DNA from: Myxococcaceae bacterium
Lineage (GTDB): Bacteria; Myxococcota; Myxococcia; Myxococcales; Myxococcaceae
NCBI GenBank assembly: GCA_019686135.1
Contig: JADGHL010000020.1
Span: 1-54,442, forward strand
Reading direction: 5' to 3'
DNA length: 54,442 bases
Shown: positions 25,834-36,034 of the stretch, piece after piece
Numbering within the stretch: the first letter of the stretch is position 1
Layout: each line of letters opens with the position of its first letter
Notes under the pieces: generated by a model
Database searches by the model: none
The model's input: only the letters and a program-made list of their open reading frames with translations
What the model was told of the DNA's origin: nothing
Translations under genes and position numbers: made by a program

Positions 25834-26230
25834 GAAGAAGCTGCGCATCCTCGTCGCCAAGCCGGGCCTCGACGGCCACGACCGCGGGGCCAAGGTGATC
25901 GCCCGGGCGCTGCGCGATGCAGGGATGGAGGTCATCTACACCGGGCTGCACCAGACCCCGGAGATGATCGTCTCCGCGGCGGTGCAGGAGGACGTGGACG
26001 CGGTGGGCCTGTCGATCATGTCCGGCGCGCACATGACGCTGTTCCCGGCGGTGATCGACCTGCTCAAGAAGGAGAACGCCGGCGACATCTTGGTGTTCGG
26101 CGGCGGGATCATCCCCAACGACGACATTCCGAAGCTCAAGGAGATGGGCGTCGCAGAGATCTTCACCCCTGGATCCTCCACGCAGGCGATCGTGGAGTGG
26201 ATCCAGAAAAACGTGGCGGCGCGCGCATGA
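25826..26230 (+). CDS. Acyl-CoA mutase B12-binding subunit
   Basis: 134 residues, the whole length being a cobalamin-binding domain: [16 protein letters not shown] with the cobalt-ligand His18, [21 protein letters not shown], and [11 protein letters not shown]. This is the separate small subunit of two-component mutases (methylmalonyl- or isobutyryl-CoA mutase) and would pair with the catalytic subunit at 23194. The start overlaps the methyltransferase gene, and the stop overlaps the next start (ATGA). Confidence 0.93.
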   Translation: MAEKKLRILVAKPGLDGHDRGAKVIARALRDAGMEVIYTGLHQTPEMIVSAAVQEDVDAVGLSIMSGAHMTLFPAVIDLLKKENAGDILVFGGGIIPNDDIPKLKEMGVAEIFTPGSSTQAIVEWIQKNVAARA

Positions 26231-27171
26231 GCTGGTTCTCGCAGCTCCCTCCGAAGGTGGAGGTCTACGAGGTCGGTCCGCGTGACGGCCTCCAGAACGA
26301 GCTGCGGATGGTCCCCACCCGCGACAAGGTGCGCCTGATCCGCGCGCTGATCGCTGCGGGGGAGAAGCGGATCGAGGTCACTTCGTTCGTCTCCCCGAAG
26401 TGGATCCCGCAGCTGGCGGACGCGGAGGAGGTGCTCAAGCAGCTGGGCCGGGTGGAGGGCGTGGCCTTCAGCGCCCTGGTGCCCAACCTCAAGGGCCTGC
26501 AGCGCGCGCGCGACGCGGGGCTGCAGGAGGCGGCGGTGTTCCTCTCCGCCTCCGAATCGCACTCGAAGAAGAACATCAACAAGACCATCGCCGAGGCGGT
26601 CCAGACCTCGGGCGAGGTGGCGAAGGCCGCCCGCGAAGAGGGCCTCCGCGTGCGCGGGTACATCTCCACCGTGTGGGGCTGTCCGTACGAGGGCGAGGTG
26701 CCGATTTCGAGGGTCGTGGACATCTGCCGGCGGCTCGCGGACATGGGCCTGTACCAGCTCTCGCTCGGGGACACGATCGGCGTGGGCACGCCCAGGCAGA
26801 CCGAGGCGATCCTCGAGGCGCTGCTCAAGTACCTGCCCGCGTCCCTGTTCGCGCTGCACCTCCACGACACGCGCGGGACGGCGCTCGCGAACACGCTGGT
26901 CGGCCTGCACGCCGGGATTACCACCTACGACGCGTCGATCGGCGGGCTCGGCGGCTGCCCGTATGCGCCCGGCGCGGCCGGGAACCTGGCCACCGAGGAC
27001 CTGGTGTTCATGCTCCACGGTATGGGCATCGAGACCGGCGTGAACCTCGACAAGCTCGTCGAGGCCGGGGAGATCGCGCAGGAGATCATCGGCCGCAAGC
27101 TCTCGGGCAAGTACCTGCAGGCGGCGCTGGGCGAACGCGAAAAGAAGCAGCGCAGTCGCGCGCAGACCTGA
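26227..27171 (+). CDS. Hydroxymethylglutaryl-CoA lyase
   Basis: 314 residues, usual length. Splits HMG-CoA to acetoacetate and acetyl-CoA, the last step of leucine breakdown. [11 protein letters not shown] holds the catalytic Arg/Asp; [29 protein letters not shown] (metal-binding His) and [19 protein letters not shown] with the catalytic Cys are all present. Translationally coupled to the B12 subunit by a 4-nt overlap. With the enoyl-CoA hydratase at 29203 it points to leucine/isovaleryl-CoA metabolism, important in myxobacteria for iso-branched lipids. Confidence 0.94.
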   Translation: MSWFSQLPPKVEVYEVGPRDGLQNELRMVPTRDKVRLIRALIAAGEKRIEVTSFVSPKWIPQLADAEEVLKQLGRVEGVAFSALVPNLKGLQRARDAGLQEAAVFLSASESHSKKNINKTIAEAVQTSGEVAKAAREEGLRVRGYISTVWGCPYEGEVPISRVVDICRRLADMGLYQLSLGDTIGVGTPRQTEAILEALLKYLPASLFALHLHDTRGTALANTLVGLHAGITTYDASIGGLGGCPYAPGAAGNLATEDLVFMLHGMGIETGVNLDKLVEAGEIAQEIIGRKLSGKYLQAALGEREKKQRSRAQT

Positions 27172-27210
27172 TCGCGCAGCGCCTGCTGTCGACGGCAGAC
27201 GGAAGACCGA

Positions 27211-29103
27211 TCACCGCGCAGCCATCAGCATCGGCTGAAGCTTCTCCGGGATGCCGAGGTGCGCAGCGGCGGCTTCGAGCAGCTGGCGTTCTTTTCGATC
27301 GACTCGTCCATCGATGAGCGCCATCCGCACCAGCCCGCGGAGGAGCGCCTCGGCCTCCGGCGATCCGCGTTCGACGAGCGCCCCAAACGCCTCCGGCCCC
27401 ATGCGGAGCGCGCGCTCCACGTTTTGCCACGGCACGCTCCAGCGCCGCGCGCACATCTCGAGCAGCTTGCGCTCGCGGCCATCCACCGTCCCGTCGGCGG
27501 CGGCCATCATCGCCATCAGGTACAGAAGCCGGGTGCGCTCCTCGCGGTCGATGACCTCGTCGGTGCCGGCCAGCGCCGGTTCGCGGCTGCGTTCGCGCGC
27601 GCTCCACAGTTCGATGCTGCTGGCAGAGGCGAGCACCCAGTCGCGTGCGCCGCTCCCGAGCTCCGCTTGACAGAAGTCGCAAGTGGAGGTGAGCGAATCG
27701 GTGAGCGCGGCGTTGCAGTTGGGGCAGCGCGCCGTCGACATCCCGTTCTCCGCGCGGGTGGTGGCGCCGGCGGCGCGTTGGAGCACGAACACCCAGCGCT
27801 GCGGCTGGGTGGGCGTGTCGGGAGGCAGCTTCCCGCCAGCGGGCACCAGCCCCGTCTTCGCGCTCCAGCGGATCTCCACGTGCGCCTCGTCCGGCGCGCC
27901 GCCGGGCACGCCGGGCCGCAGATTGCGGACGATGACGCCGCCCACTGCGCACTCGAGGAACACGCGGCGCCGGTTCGATCGGGCCTGGGCCGCCAGCTCC
28001 GCCGCCATCATCGACACGCACGCGGGCGTGGCCAGCTTCGCGAGCGCCTTCGGTTCGGCGTGGCTCTGCGCGCGGATCCACCGCCAGAAGATCAGCGAGG
28101 CGCGATCCTCGAGCACCTCCAGATTCAACGCGGGGTCGGTGGCGCGGAGCGCGTCCAGTCCGTCCACGTAAGCGGACGCGGGCACGTGCTCGACGCCCTG
28201 GGTGATCTCCGCCAGCGTCCAGTCGTAGGTGCCGGAGTTCACGACCGCGCCGCAGTACTCGCAGTTGTTGGACGCGCCGCTGGCGAACGGCGCGCCGCAG
28301 TTGGGGCACTTGCCCTGGAAGAGGTCCTGGCCGATCCGCGTGAGCACGCCGGGCTTGCGCACGAAGGACCAGACCTCGACGAAGCCGACCTGCGGCGCCT
28401 GCTTCGCGCGCGCGAGCGCCTCCTCATCGGAGAACGAGGCCGGCACGTCCGTGTCGCGCATCCGCGCTTCGATCCGCAGGTGGACCGTGTCGAACCACGC
28501 GTTCTGTTCGAGACCGATCAACGTGACGCCGAGGACTTCGATGTCCGCGATCGCGTCCCGGACGCCCTGGCTGCGCATCAGGTCCAGCTGTTCGGTGAGG
28601 CGCTGGAAGGTGGCGTCGGACAGATGCGGGCGGACGGGGAGCAGATCGCCTTTGAACCACGCCTGCTGCACCTCGAAGAACAGCTTGCGCGCGCGACCGT
28701 AGAGGTGCTGGAGCGAAAACGCCGGATCCTTCGCGGTCAGCGCGGCGACCCATTGGGCCACCTGGGAGGCGTCGACCCGCGTGCGGCGCGCGCCCTCCGC
28801 GCGGTCGAAGGCGCGCTGGGTCCGTGCGTCCGGACCGGTGCGCTGCTTCATCACGATGGAGCCGACCACGAAGATCACCAGCAGCGGGATGCCGATCGAC
28901 GGGTACCGGATCGCCAGTTCGATCAACACGAGCACCAGCCCGCCGTCGTCGCCCCCCGAGGAGTACGACGAGCCGCTCAAGTGCGACGAGGTGTAGTGCT
29001 CGCCGCCGCCGGAGCGGGCGAAGGCCACCGCCGGCACCAGCGCCCAGAGCATCACCAGCAGCGGAATGCCCAACCACGCCCAACGAGGAATCCGAACGCG
29101 CAT
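27211..29103 (-). CDS. Membrane protein with two TIM44-like domains, two zinc ribbons and a TerB-like domain
   Basis: 630 residues. Signal-anchor helix (8-28), a Gly/Ser-rich extracytoplasmic loop, and a second helix (about 55-84). Then a TIM44-like domain (about 115-260), a zinc ribbon [19 protein letters not shown] (266-284), a second TIM44-like domain (about 315-445), and a second ribbon [19 protein letters not shown] (460-478). A C-terminal TerB-like helical domain (about 520-630) has [15 protein letters not shown] and [15 protein letters not shown]. The duplicated TIM44/ribbon unit suggests internal duplication. The ATG at 29103 is preferred over a longer frame, as the signal anchor begins there. 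Function unknown. Confidence 0.78.
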   Translation of the reverse strand: MRVRIPRWAWLGIPLLVMLWALVPAVAFARSGGGEHYTSSHLSGSSYSSGGDDGGLVLVLIELAIRYPSIGIPLLVIFVVGSIVMKQRTGPDARTQRAFDRAEGARRTRVDASQVAQWVAALTAKDPAFSLQHLYGRARKLFFEVQQAWFKGDLLPVRPHLSDATFQRLTEQLDLMRSQGVRDAIADIEVLGVTLIGLEQNAWFDTVHLRIEARMRDTDVPASFSDEEALARAKQAPQVGFVEVWSFVRKPGVLTRIGQDLFQGKCPNCGAPFASGASNNCEYCGAVVNSGTYDWTLAEITQGVEHVPASAYVDGLDALRATDPALNLEVLEDRASLIFWRWIRAQSHAEPKALAKLATPACVSMMAAELAAQARSNRRRVFLECAVGGVIVRNLRPGVPGGAPDEAHVEIRWSAKTGLVPAGGKLPPDTPTQPQRWVFVLQRAAGATTRAENGMSTARCPNCNAALTDSLTSTCDFCQAELGSGARDWVLASASSIELWSARERSREPALAGTDEVIDREERTRLLYLMAMMAAADGTVDGRERKLLEMCARRWSVPWQNVERALRMGPEAFGALVERGSPEAEALLRGLVRMALIDGRVDRKERQLLEAAAAHLGIPEKLQPMLMAAR

Positions 29104-29202
29104 CGGGCGGACTGTACACAACGGCGCCGCGGCGGGTGCCCGGTTGCTTGCCTTCACCGGCGCGCACGCCTATCTGCTCCCCCGAGAGGAGACGAAGGAC
29201 GC

Positions 29203-29982
29203 ATGGCGGAGTTCAAGGTCGAGCAGCGGGGCGAGGGCATCCAGCTGTGGACGATCGACGGCGAGACGCGCCGCAACGCGATCAGCCGGGCGATGCTGAA
29301 CGAGCTGGAGGCGCTGGTGACGCGCGTGTCCTCTGGCCGCGACGTGCGCGTGGTGGTGATCACCGGCGCCGGGGACAAGGCCTTCTGCGCGGGCGCGGAT
29401 CTGAAGGAGCGCGCCACGATGTCCGAGGCGGAGGTGCGCGCCTTTCTGGACCAGCTCCGCCGCACCTTCCGGGCCATCGAGCGGTCGGACTGTGTGTTCA
29501 TCGCGGCGATCAACGGCGCTGCGTTCGGCGGCGGAACGGAGCTGGCGCTCAGCTGCGATCTCCGCGTCGCCGCGCCGGTGGCCGAGCTGGGGCTCACCGA
29601 GGTCCGCATCGGCATCATCCCCGGCGGCGGCGGCACGCAGCGGCTGTCGCGACTCATCGGCCCCGGCCGCGCCAAGGACCTCATCCTCACCGGACGCCGC
29701 CTCAACGCCGCCGAGGCCTTCACCTTCGGCGTGGTGAACCGGCTGGCGCCCGAGGGGCGGCTGGTAGAGACCGCGCTCGCGCTCGCCGAGGCGATCCGCG
29801 AGAACGCCCCAGTGGCCGTGTCCACCGCCAAGCACGCCATCGACGAAGGCCTGTCGCTGGATCTGGACGAGGCGCTCGCGCTGGAGCTGCGGCACTACGA
29901 GAAGGTGCTCGCCACCGAGGATCGCCTGGAGGGTCTGCGCGCCTTCGCCGAGAAGCGCCCACCGAGGTTCCGGGGCCGCTGA
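29203..29982 (+). CDS. Enoyl-CoA hydratase/isomerase family, methylglutaconyl-CoA hydratase-like
   Basis: 259 residues. Crotonase fold: [33 protein letters not shown] (oxyanion hole and first Glu), [23 protein letters not shown] (second Glu) and [12 protein letters not shown]. Both catalytic glutamates are present. The sequence style, with LKERA and [10 protein letters not shown], resembles AUH/LiuC, which hydrates 3-methylglutaconyl-CoA to HMG-CoA just before the lyase encoded at 26227. A general fatty-acid hydratase remains possible. AGAGGAG lies upstream of the ATG at 29203. Confidence 0.86.
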   Translation: MAEFKVEQRGEGIQLWTIDGETRRNAISRAMLNELEALVTRVSSGRDVRVVVITGAGDKAFCAGADLKERATMSEAEVRAFLDQLRRTFRAIERSDCVFIAAINGAAFGGGTELALSCDLRVAAPVAELGLTEVRIGIIPGGGGTQRLSRLIGPGRAKDLILTGRRLNAAEAFTFGVVNRLAPEGRLVETALALAEAIRENAPVAVSTAKHAIDEGLSLDLDEALALELRHYEKVLATEDRLEGLRAFAEKRPPRFRGR

Positions 29983-30024
29983 CGCGGACGCCGCGGCGGT
30001 GCGGCGCCGATGCTCCAACGCCGG

Positions 30025-30066
30025 CGAAAGACAATTTACGGCGATTTGTAATGCTATTTTCCTCAG
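30025..30066 (+). promoter_or_regulatory. A/T-rich candidate promoter upstream of the peptidoglycan-binding gene
   Basis: Around 30030-30060 the base composition drops sharply to A/T (AGACAATTTACGGCGATTTG then TAATGCTATTTT) within otherwise GC-rich DNA. TATTTT could be a -10. No clear -35 pairs with it, so this is a composition-based guess. The gene begins 150 bp downstream. Confidence 0.3.
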
Positions 30067-30214
30067 CGGAAGCGGCGGTCGAACGGGTGGGTGTGGGTAG
30101 TCAACCACAGTGATTTCGCATCAGTCCATCGACTCGTTCGCGGCCGTTCCCGGCCGATGAGAAACATTTGCAGGGGAATGGGCGACAACTCCGGCAGCTC
30201 ACCTGGAGGTCGCC

Positions 30215-31804
30215 ATGGCGGTCCGCGTCACGAAGCCGCAGTCCCGGTCGCTGAGCTCCCCGAAGATTTCCGCACGGGCCCAGCGCCTCGTCCGTTCCCC
30301 GGTCCAGCGACGCCCGGCGGCGGCGAAGGCGGCGCGTACGGTGACCGCGGATCGCTACGAGGTCGCCTCGCCCCAGGTCGCGCAGCGCGCGCAGGCGCTC
30401 ACGGCGACGGGCGCGAGCGCGCCGGCGATTGACCTGCAGCAGGGGATGAGCGGACCGGAGGTGCTGGCGCTGCAGGAGGCGCTCGTCTCTCTGGGCTACA
30501 TGACCGAGGCGCAGGTGCAGACCGGCCCTGGTATCTTCGGCCCGAGGACGTTCGCCGCCGTGCAGGCGTTCCAGGCCGACTGGGGCGTCCCCGCCACCGG
30601 CTACTACGGGCCGCTCACGCGCGAGGCCCTGACGAAAGCGCTCGCGGGCCAGCCGAAGCCGAAGCCCTCGCCCGGCACGTGGGACGGCACCACGCCTGCG
30701 CCCGGCACCACCAATCCGCAGGGCTGGGTCCCGACCTCGCCTCCGGTGAAGGGCGATCCCGCGCACCGCAGCGCCGCCCTCTACGACCAGGTGATCAACC
30801 AGTTCGCCGTGGGCGTGAACCCGCGCTATGCGCCGCGGAACGGGAACACGTACTGCAACATCTTCGTGTGGGACGTGACCCGGGCGATGGGCGCGGAGAT
30901 CCCGCACTGGGTCGGCGCCAACGGCCAGCCCGTCGGAGTGGGGGAGGGCGTCGAGCTCGACGCGAACGCGACCAATGTGTGGTTGCACCAGCACGGCGCG
31001 GAATACGGCTGGCGGCAGGTGAGCGCGGCCGAGGCGCAGGCGCTGGCCAACCAGGGCTACCCCACGGTCGCCTCGTGGCGGAACCCGGGAGGCATCGGAC
31101 ACGTCGGCATCGTGCGGCCGGGCAGCGACAACGGCCACGGCCCGGCGCTGGCGCAGGCGGGCGCGCAGAACTTCAACTACGGGCACGTCTACGACGTGTT
31201 CCCGTTGAACGGGACCGAGTTCTGGGTGAACGACGCGGGCGCGGTCAGCCCCCAGCCGGCGCCGCAACCGCCTCCGCCCGCGCCGCCGCCCGCGCCGCCG
31301 GTGAGCGCGGGCGCGCCGGAGATCGACCTCGCGCGCGGGGCCACCGGGCCGGAGGTGGAGGCACTGCAGCGCGCGCTGGTGAAGCTCGGGTTCATGACCC
31401 TGGCGGAGATGGACACCGGCCCCGGCATCTTCGGCCCGCGCACCGAGGCGGCGCTCAAAAAGTTCCAGGCCGCGCACGGCGTGCCCGACACCGGCTACTA
31501 CGGCCCCCTCTCGCGCGCTGCGCTGAAGGCTGCGCTCGCTGGTGGTTCACCCGCCCCGTCCTTCCAGGTCCCCGAGGTGGATCTGGAGTATGGCGCGACC
31601 GGCCCGCAGGTCGAGCAGCTCCAGCGCACGCTCGTGCACCTGGGCTTCATGACCCAGGCGGAGATGGACACCGGCCCCGGCATCTTCGGCCCGCGCACGC
31701 AGGCGGCGGTCAAAGCGTTCCAGGCCGCGTGGGGCGTCCCGACCACCGGGTACTTCGGGCCGCTGACGCGCGAAGCGATGGCGAAGGCGCTCGCAGGCGT
31801 GTAG
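30215..31804 (+). CDS. Protein with three peptidoglycan-binding domains and a central Cys/His domain
   Basis: 529 residues, no signal peptide seen. PG_binding_1-type repeats lie at about 70-145, 365-445 and 450-528, each with the pattern LQ-x2-L-x2-LG(YF)MT, TGPGIFGPRT, FQA-x3-GVP-x-TGY(YF)GPL(TS)R. A central domain (about 175-345) has NTYCNIFVWD (Cys214) and GIGHVGIVRPG (His296), the kind of Cys/His pair of CHAP/NlpC-like amidases, so a cell-wall hydrolase is likely. Pro-rich linkers separate the parts (APQPAPQPPPPAPPPAPP). The frame downstream of its stop holds the decayed remains of a related module. Confidence 0.82.
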   Translation: MAVRVTKPQSRSLSSPKISARAQRLVRSPVQRRPAAAKAARTVTADRYEVASPQVAQRAQALTATGASAPAIDLQQGMSGPEVLALQEALVSLGYMTEAQVQTGPGIFGPRTFAAVQAFQADWGVPATGYYGPLTREALTKALAGQPKPKPSPGTWDGTTPAPGTTNPQGWVPTSPPVKGDPAHRSAALYDQVINQFAVGVNPRYAPRNGNTYCNIFVWDVTRAMGAEIPHWVGANGQPVGVGEGVELDANATNVWLHQHGAEYGWRQVSAAEAQALANQGYPTVASWRNPGGIGHVGIVRPGSDNGHGPALAQAGAQNFNYGHVYDVFPLNGTEFWVNDAGAVSPQPAPQPPPPAPPPAPPVSAGAPEIDLARGATGPEVEALQRALVKLGFMTLAEMDTGPGIFGPRTEAALKKFQAAHGVPDTGYYGPLSRAALKAALAGGSPAPSFQVPEVDLEYGATGPQVEQLQRTLVHLGFMTQAEMDTGPGIFGPRTQAAVKAFQAAWGVPTTGYFGPLTREAMAKALAGV

Positions 31805-32155
31805 CTGCCCGAGCCCGCCGCCGTCCCCGTCACCGAACAGGCGATCGCCTTCACGCCGAACGCACCACCGAACCCCTAGGATCCGGGCGGGGCGTGGTCC
31901 CGGACGCGTACAAGTCCGCGGGCCGCGTTGCTGCCGGTCCAGCAGAAGTCGAAGGCGTACGACGCGTCCCTCGCGTACGCGAACGCCGGGAAGGTGCTGA
32001 CCACCGGCACGCCGCCACAGGGCGCGCGTACGGCCACATCGGGCTCCCTGGGACGACACGCACATCGGCACGCTGCAGAGCGGGCCCGGGACCGGCGTGC
32101 GCAACGTCTTCACCTCCACCCATCTGGGGTGGGCGCTGCCGTTGCCCGGGCGCTC
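31805..32155 (+). pseudogene. Frameshifted remnant of a peptidoglycan-binding/peptidase-like module
   Basis: Past the stop at 31804 the same frame still reads LPEPAAVPVTEQAIAFTPNA before a second stop. Then three frames carry one coherent sequence: QQKSKAYDASLAYANAGKV (from about 31940), AYGHIGLP (about 32024-32048), and WDDTHIGTLQSGPGTG then VRNVFTSTHLGWALPLPG (32049-32150). The pieces look like a CHAP/NlpC-type domain with its GHIG histidine motif. At least two frameshifts and a stop break it, so it is a decayed C-terminal module or duplicated gene. Confidence 0.6.
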
Positions 32156-32157
32156 CT

Positions 32158-32529
32158 TCAGGCCTGCGCCGGCGGCTGCGTCTGGCCGATCTCCTCGCGG
32201 AAGATCGGCCCCGCCTTCGCCTTCAGCTTCTTGCGGAATTCATCGCCGGAGGTGGGCGCCAGCGCCATGCCCGCCACGGTGCCGATCGCCGCGCCCAGCA
32301 CGAACATCAGGCCCGTGCCCACCGTGGACCGCACGGGGCGCCAGGGGGTCAGCCCGGCCTTGTGAAGCCAGTACGTCCGGTCGAGCTCGACCCCGCGCAC
32401 CGCCCGTCGCGCCTTCCGCCACTGCTTCTGGAAGTCGATGTCGGCGAGCTTCTTCAGATCCTTCGCCACCACCGTGAAGAGATAGCTCTTGAAGAGCCGG
32501 CCCATCGTCTCACCGAGTGTCTTCGCCAT
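32158..32529 (-). CDS. YtxH-like small membrane protein
   Basis: 123 residues. A charged N-terminal half (LKKLADIDFQKQWRKARRA) is followed by one membrane helix, TGLMFVLGAAIGTVAGMALAP, and then GDEFRKKLKAKAGPIF. The Gly-rich helix followed by LAPxSGxExRxKL is the YtxH pattern. The family is linked to general stress in Firmicutes; its role here is unknown. It overlaps nothing and converges on the pseudogene. Confidence 0.7.
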   Translation of the reverse strand: MAKTLGETMGRLFKSYLFTVVAKDLKKLADIDFQKQWRKARRAVRGVELDRTYWLHKAGLTPWRPVRSTVGTGLMFVLGAAIGTVAGMALAPTSGDEFRKKLKAKAGPIFREEIGQTQPPAQA

Positions 32530-32677
32530 CGGATCCCTTCCCCCTGTCCCTTGAAGCTGCGCGCGGTCCCGGGCGCGCTGGGGGACAAGGTAGGGACGCC
32601 CGCATTCCGGCAGAACCCCCGCTCACCGAGCAGGGTCTGCCGTCACGTGGCTCGGCCCGGGAGCAGCCGGGGAGGCG

Positions 32678-33226
32678 CTACTTGAGCGTGGAGGCCGAGT
32701 TGCGCGTCAGGACGATTTCGAACGAGGAGTCCTTCGCGCCCTCGCGCCAGTGGTACGTCTGGACCAGGTGGTCCGGGTCGATGATGCGGATCGTCACCCC
32801 GGTGACATGGCCTGCGCCCGGCCGCACGTTGGAGGTCCCGGACACGTCGAAGGCGATCGCATCGCCGCCGTCCTCGAGCCCGCGCGCGCTGCGCAGATGC
32901 GCCTGGTTCCCCTCGTCGGTGAAGACGATGCCCACCAGCGCGCCGTCCTCCACGTAATAGACGGTGAGAAAGCCGCTTCGCTCCATCACCGCGGTCTGTC
33001 CGGCGACCACGTCGAAGAAGGCTTCGGAGGTCTTTCCGTCGCGGGTGGCGGTCCACCTCCCCGCGAGCGACTTGAGCTTCTCGAAGGCGCGCGCCGTGCC
33101 CGCGGGATCCGCCTTCTCCACGGCGGATGCAGCCACCGCCTTCGCCGGCGTCGCCAGCTTCTTCTTCGGGCCCGCGCTCGAGGGAAGGGCCAACAACACG
33201 ATCGTGAGAAAGAGGAACGTGCGCAC
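32678..33226 (-). CDS. Exported protein of unknown function
   Basis: 182 residues from a GTG at 33226, giving a signal peptide (VRTFLFLTIVLLALPSSAG). A Lys/Ala-rich linker precedes a beta-rich domain: LAGRWTATRDGKTSEAFFDVVAGQTAVMER, and later IRIIDPDHLVQTYHWREG. The LAGxW opening and the terms for a barrel-like shape recall small lipocalin/DUF1579-like proteins, but I cannot confirm this. It is divergent from the acyl-CoA carboxylase gene, with only about 78 bp between the starts, so their promoters lie close together. Confidence 0.65.
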   Translation of the reverse strand: MRTFLFLTIVLLALPSSAGPKKKLATPAKAVAASAVEKADPAGTARAFEKLKSLAGRWTATRDGKTSEAFFDVVAGQTAVMERSGFLTVYYVEDGALVGIVFTDEGNQAHLRSARGLEDGGDAIAFDVSGTSNVRPGAGHVTGVTIRIIDPDHLVQTYHWREGAKDSSFEIVLTRNSASTLK

Positions 33227-33303
33227 GGCGCCGAAGCGTAGCGGAAGGCGGGGTGCGCGTCCCGGCTCTTCCGCTCGGCCGCGCATCTGGTAGATGCGAC
33301 CGC

Positions 33304-34833
33304 ATGTCATTCGACGAGAAGCTCATCGCGAAGATCCGGGAAGTGGAGAAGGGCGGCGCGGCGAAGTACCACCAGAAGAACGCCGAGGCTGGGAAGCTGT
33401 TCGCCCGCGAGCGCATCCGGCTGCTCGTCGATCCGGACTCGTTCGTCGAAGACGCGAAGCTGGCCAACAACCTGGCGCCGGATCTTCCGTCGGACGGCGT
33501 CATCACCGGCGTGGGGAAGATCCACGGCCGCCACGTGGCGGTGATGGCGAACGACTCCACCGTCAAGGCCGGCTCGTGGGGCGCGCGGACGGTGGAGAAG
33601 ATCCTCCGCATCCAGGAGACCGCGCGGTCGCTGCAGATTCCGATTTTCTACCTGGTGGATTCGGCCGGCGCGCGCATCACCGATCAGGTGGAGATGTTCC
33701 CGGGCCGCCGGCACGCGGGCCGCATCTTCTACAACGAGGTGCAGATGTCGGGGGAGATTCCCCAGATCTGCCTGCTCTTCGGACCGTCGGCCGCGGGCGG
33801 CGCGTACATCCCCGCGTTTTGCGACATCGTGGTGATGGTGGAGGGCAACGCGTCGATGTACCTCGGCTCGCCGCGGATGGCCGAGATGGTGATCGGCGAG
33901 AAGGTCACTCTGGAGGAGATGGGCGGGGCGCGGATGCACTGCACCGTCTCCGGATGCGGCGATGTGCTGGTGAAGAAGGAGGAGGAGGCCATCGCGTTCG
34001 CGCGCGAGTGGATCCGCTACTTCCCCTCCAACTTCCGCGAGCTGCCGCCCCGCGCGGAGGCGAAGCCGCCGAAGAAGTCCGGCAAGCGGATCGAGGAGAT
34101 CATCCCGCCGGATCAGAACAAGCCGTTCGACATGTACGCGCTCATCCACGAGCTCGTCGACGAGGGCTCGTGGACGGACGTGAAGAAGCTCTTCGCGCAG
34201 GAGATCATCACCGGCCTCGGGCGGATCGACGGCCGACCGGTGGGAATCGTCGCGAACCAGCCCAAGTACAAGGGCGGCGTGCTGTTCGTCGATTCGGCGG
34301 ACAAGGCCGCGCGGTTCATCTGGCTGTGCGACGCGTTCAACATCCCGCTGGTGTACCTGGCGGACGTGCCCGGCTTCATGATCGGCACGAAGGTGGAGCG
34401 CGCGGGGATCATCCGCGCCGGCGCGAAGATGATCAGCGCGGTGAGCGAGGCGACGGTGCCGAAGATCTCGGTGATCGTCCGCAAGGCCTACGGCGCCGGC
34501 CTGTACGCGATGAGCGGGCCGGGGTTCGCGCCCGACGCCACGCTGGCGCTCCCGCAGGCGATGATCGCCGTAATGGGCCCGGAGGCGGCGGTCAACGCGG
34601 TCTACGCGAACAAGATCGCCGAGAAGCCGGAGGCCGAACGCCCCGCCTACGTCGCCCAGCTCCGCGAGGAGTACAGAAAGGACGTCGACATCTACAAGCT
34701 CGCCTCCGAGCTGGTGGTGGACGAGATCGTCCCCGGCGAGTCGCTCCGCGACGAGCTGGTCAAGCGCCTCGAGATGTACGCGCACCGGAACGTGCCGGGG
34801 ACGAGGAAGAAGCACTGCGTGTACCCGGTCTGA
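33304..34833 (+). CDS. Acyl-CoA carboxylase beta (carboxyltransferase) subunit
   Basis: 509 residues. Transfers carboxyl from biotin to an acyl-CoA. Carboxyltransferase blocks: [57 protein letters not shown] in the N half; [34 protein letters not shown] and [18 protein letters not shown] in the C half. Oxyanion-hole glycine pairs are present. No biotin carboxylase/biotin carrier gene is in the window. Propionyl-, methylcrotonyl- or geranyl-type substrates cannot be told apart by eye. It is followed by an acyl-CoA dehydrogenase gene and MeaB, consistent with branched-chain acyl-CoA use. Confidence 0.9.
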   Translation: MSFDEKLIAKIREVEKGGAAKYHQKNAEAGKLFARERIRLLVDPDSFVEDAKLANNLAPDLPSDGVITGVGKIHGRHVAVMANDSTVKAGSWGARTVEKILRIQETARSLQIPIFYLVDSAGARITDQVEMFPGRRHAGRIFYNEVQMSGEIPQICLLFGPSAAGGAYIPAFCDIVVMVEGNASMYLGSPRMAEMVIGEKVTLEEMGGARMHCTVSGCGDVLVKKEEEAIAFAREWIRYFPSNFRELPPRAEAKPPKKSGKRIEEIIPPDQNKPFDMYALIHELVDEGSWTDVKKLFAQEIITGLGRIDGRPVGIVANQPKYKGGVLFVDSADKAARFIWLCDAFNIPLVYLADVPGFMIGTKVERAGIIRAGAKMISAVSEATVPKISVIVRKAYGAGLYAMSGPGFAPDATLALPQAMIAVMGPEAAVNAVYANKIAEKPEAERPAYVAQLREEYRKDVDIYKLASELVVDEIVPGESLRDELVKRLEMYAHRNVPGTRKKHCVYPV

Positions 34834-34888
34834 CTGCCGGGAAGAACATCCGCTGACCTTCCCGCGTGGCTGGTATAAGGCACGCGCG

Positions 34889-36034
34889 ATGGATTTCGAG
34901 CTCCCCGAAAGTCACAGGATCCTTCAGGCCTCCATCCGCGAGTTCTGCGAGAAGAAGGTCAAGCCCTTCGCCCGCGAGTGGGACGCGAAGGAGCAGTTCC
35001 CGCATGAGGTGGTCCGGGAGCTCGGCCAGCTCGGCGTGATGGGGATCCTCGTGAAGGAGGAGTACGGCGGCGCCGGGATGGACGCCCTCGCGGTGGCCGT
35101 GGCGGTGGAGGAGATCGCCCGCTACGACGGCTCGCTGGCGCTCACGGTGGCCTCGCACAACGGCCTCGGGACCAGCCACATCCGGGTGTTCGGCAACGAA
35201 GAGCAGCGGCGGAAGTACCTGCCCAAGCTGGCCACCGGGGAATGGCTGGGCGCCTGGGGGCTGACCGAGCCGGGGAGCGGGTCGGACGCCGCCGGGATGA
35301 AGACGACCGCGGTGAAGAAGGGGGACGTCTGGGTGCTCAACGGCACCAAGATGTTCATCACCCAGGGCACCGTGGGGCACGTGTTCGTCATCCTCGCGCT
35401 GACCGATCCGCCCAAGCGCCAGAAGGGGATCACCGCGTTCATCGTGGAGAGGGGCCAGAAGGGCTTCACCCAGCGGCCCATCCACGGAAAGCTCGGGATG
35501 CGCTCGTCCGACACCGCGGAGCTCATCCTCGAGAACGTCGAGGTGCCGGACTCGGCTCGCCTGGGCGAGGTGGGGCAGGGCTTCATCGACACGCTGAAGA
35601 TCCTCGACCGCGGGCGCATCACCATCGGCGCGCTGGCGGTGGGGCTGGCGCGCGGCGCGCTCGAGGAGTCGATCCGCTATTCGAAGGAGCGCACCGCCTT
35701 CGGCCACCCGATCGCCGACTTCCAGGCCCTGCGCTGGATGATGGCGGACATGAAGACCGAGACCGACGCGGCGCGCCTTCTCGTCCACCGCGCAGCGTAC
35801 CTGGCCGACCACGGGCGGCCCTACACCCGCGAGGCATCGATGGCCAAGCTCTTCGCCTCCGAGGTGGCGATGCGCGCCTGCAACAAGGCCGTGCAGATCC
35901 ACGGCGGCTACGGCTACACGCGCGAGTTCCCCGTGGAGCGCTACCTCCGCGACGCCAAGCTCTGCGAGATCGGCGAGGGCACCAGCGAAATCCAGCGCTC
36001 GATCATCGCCCGCGAAACGTTCAAGACTGCCTAA
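34889..36034 (+). CDS. Acyl-CoA dehydrogenase
   Basis: 381 residues, full length. FAD-dependent alpha,beta-desaturation of an acyl-Co[22 protein letters not shown] and [13 protein letters not shown] (FAD and substrate binding), [34 protein letters not shown], and [15 protein letters not shown] with the Glu position used by most family members. Which acyl chain it prefers is unclear; isovaleryl-CoA or isobutyryl-CoA would suit the neighbours. Starts 55 bp after the carboxylase gene. Confidence 0.92.
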   Translation: MDFELPESHRILQASIREFCEKKVKPFAREWDAKEQFPHEVVRELGQLGVMGILVKEEYGGAGMDALAVAVAVEEIARYDGSLALTVASHNGLGTSHIRVFGNEEQRRKYLPKLATGEWLGAWGLTEPGSGSDAAGMKTTAVKKGDVWVLNGTKMFITQGTVGHVFVILALTDPPKRQKGITAFIVERGQKGFTQRPIHGKLGMRSSDTAELILENVEVPDSARLGEVGQGFIDTLKILDRGRITIGALAVGLARGALEESIRYSKERTAFGHPIADFQALRWMMADMKTETDAARLLVHRAAYLADHGRPYTREASMAKLFASEVAMRACNKAVQIHGGYGYTREFPVERYLRDAKLCEIGEGTSEIQRSIIARETFKTA

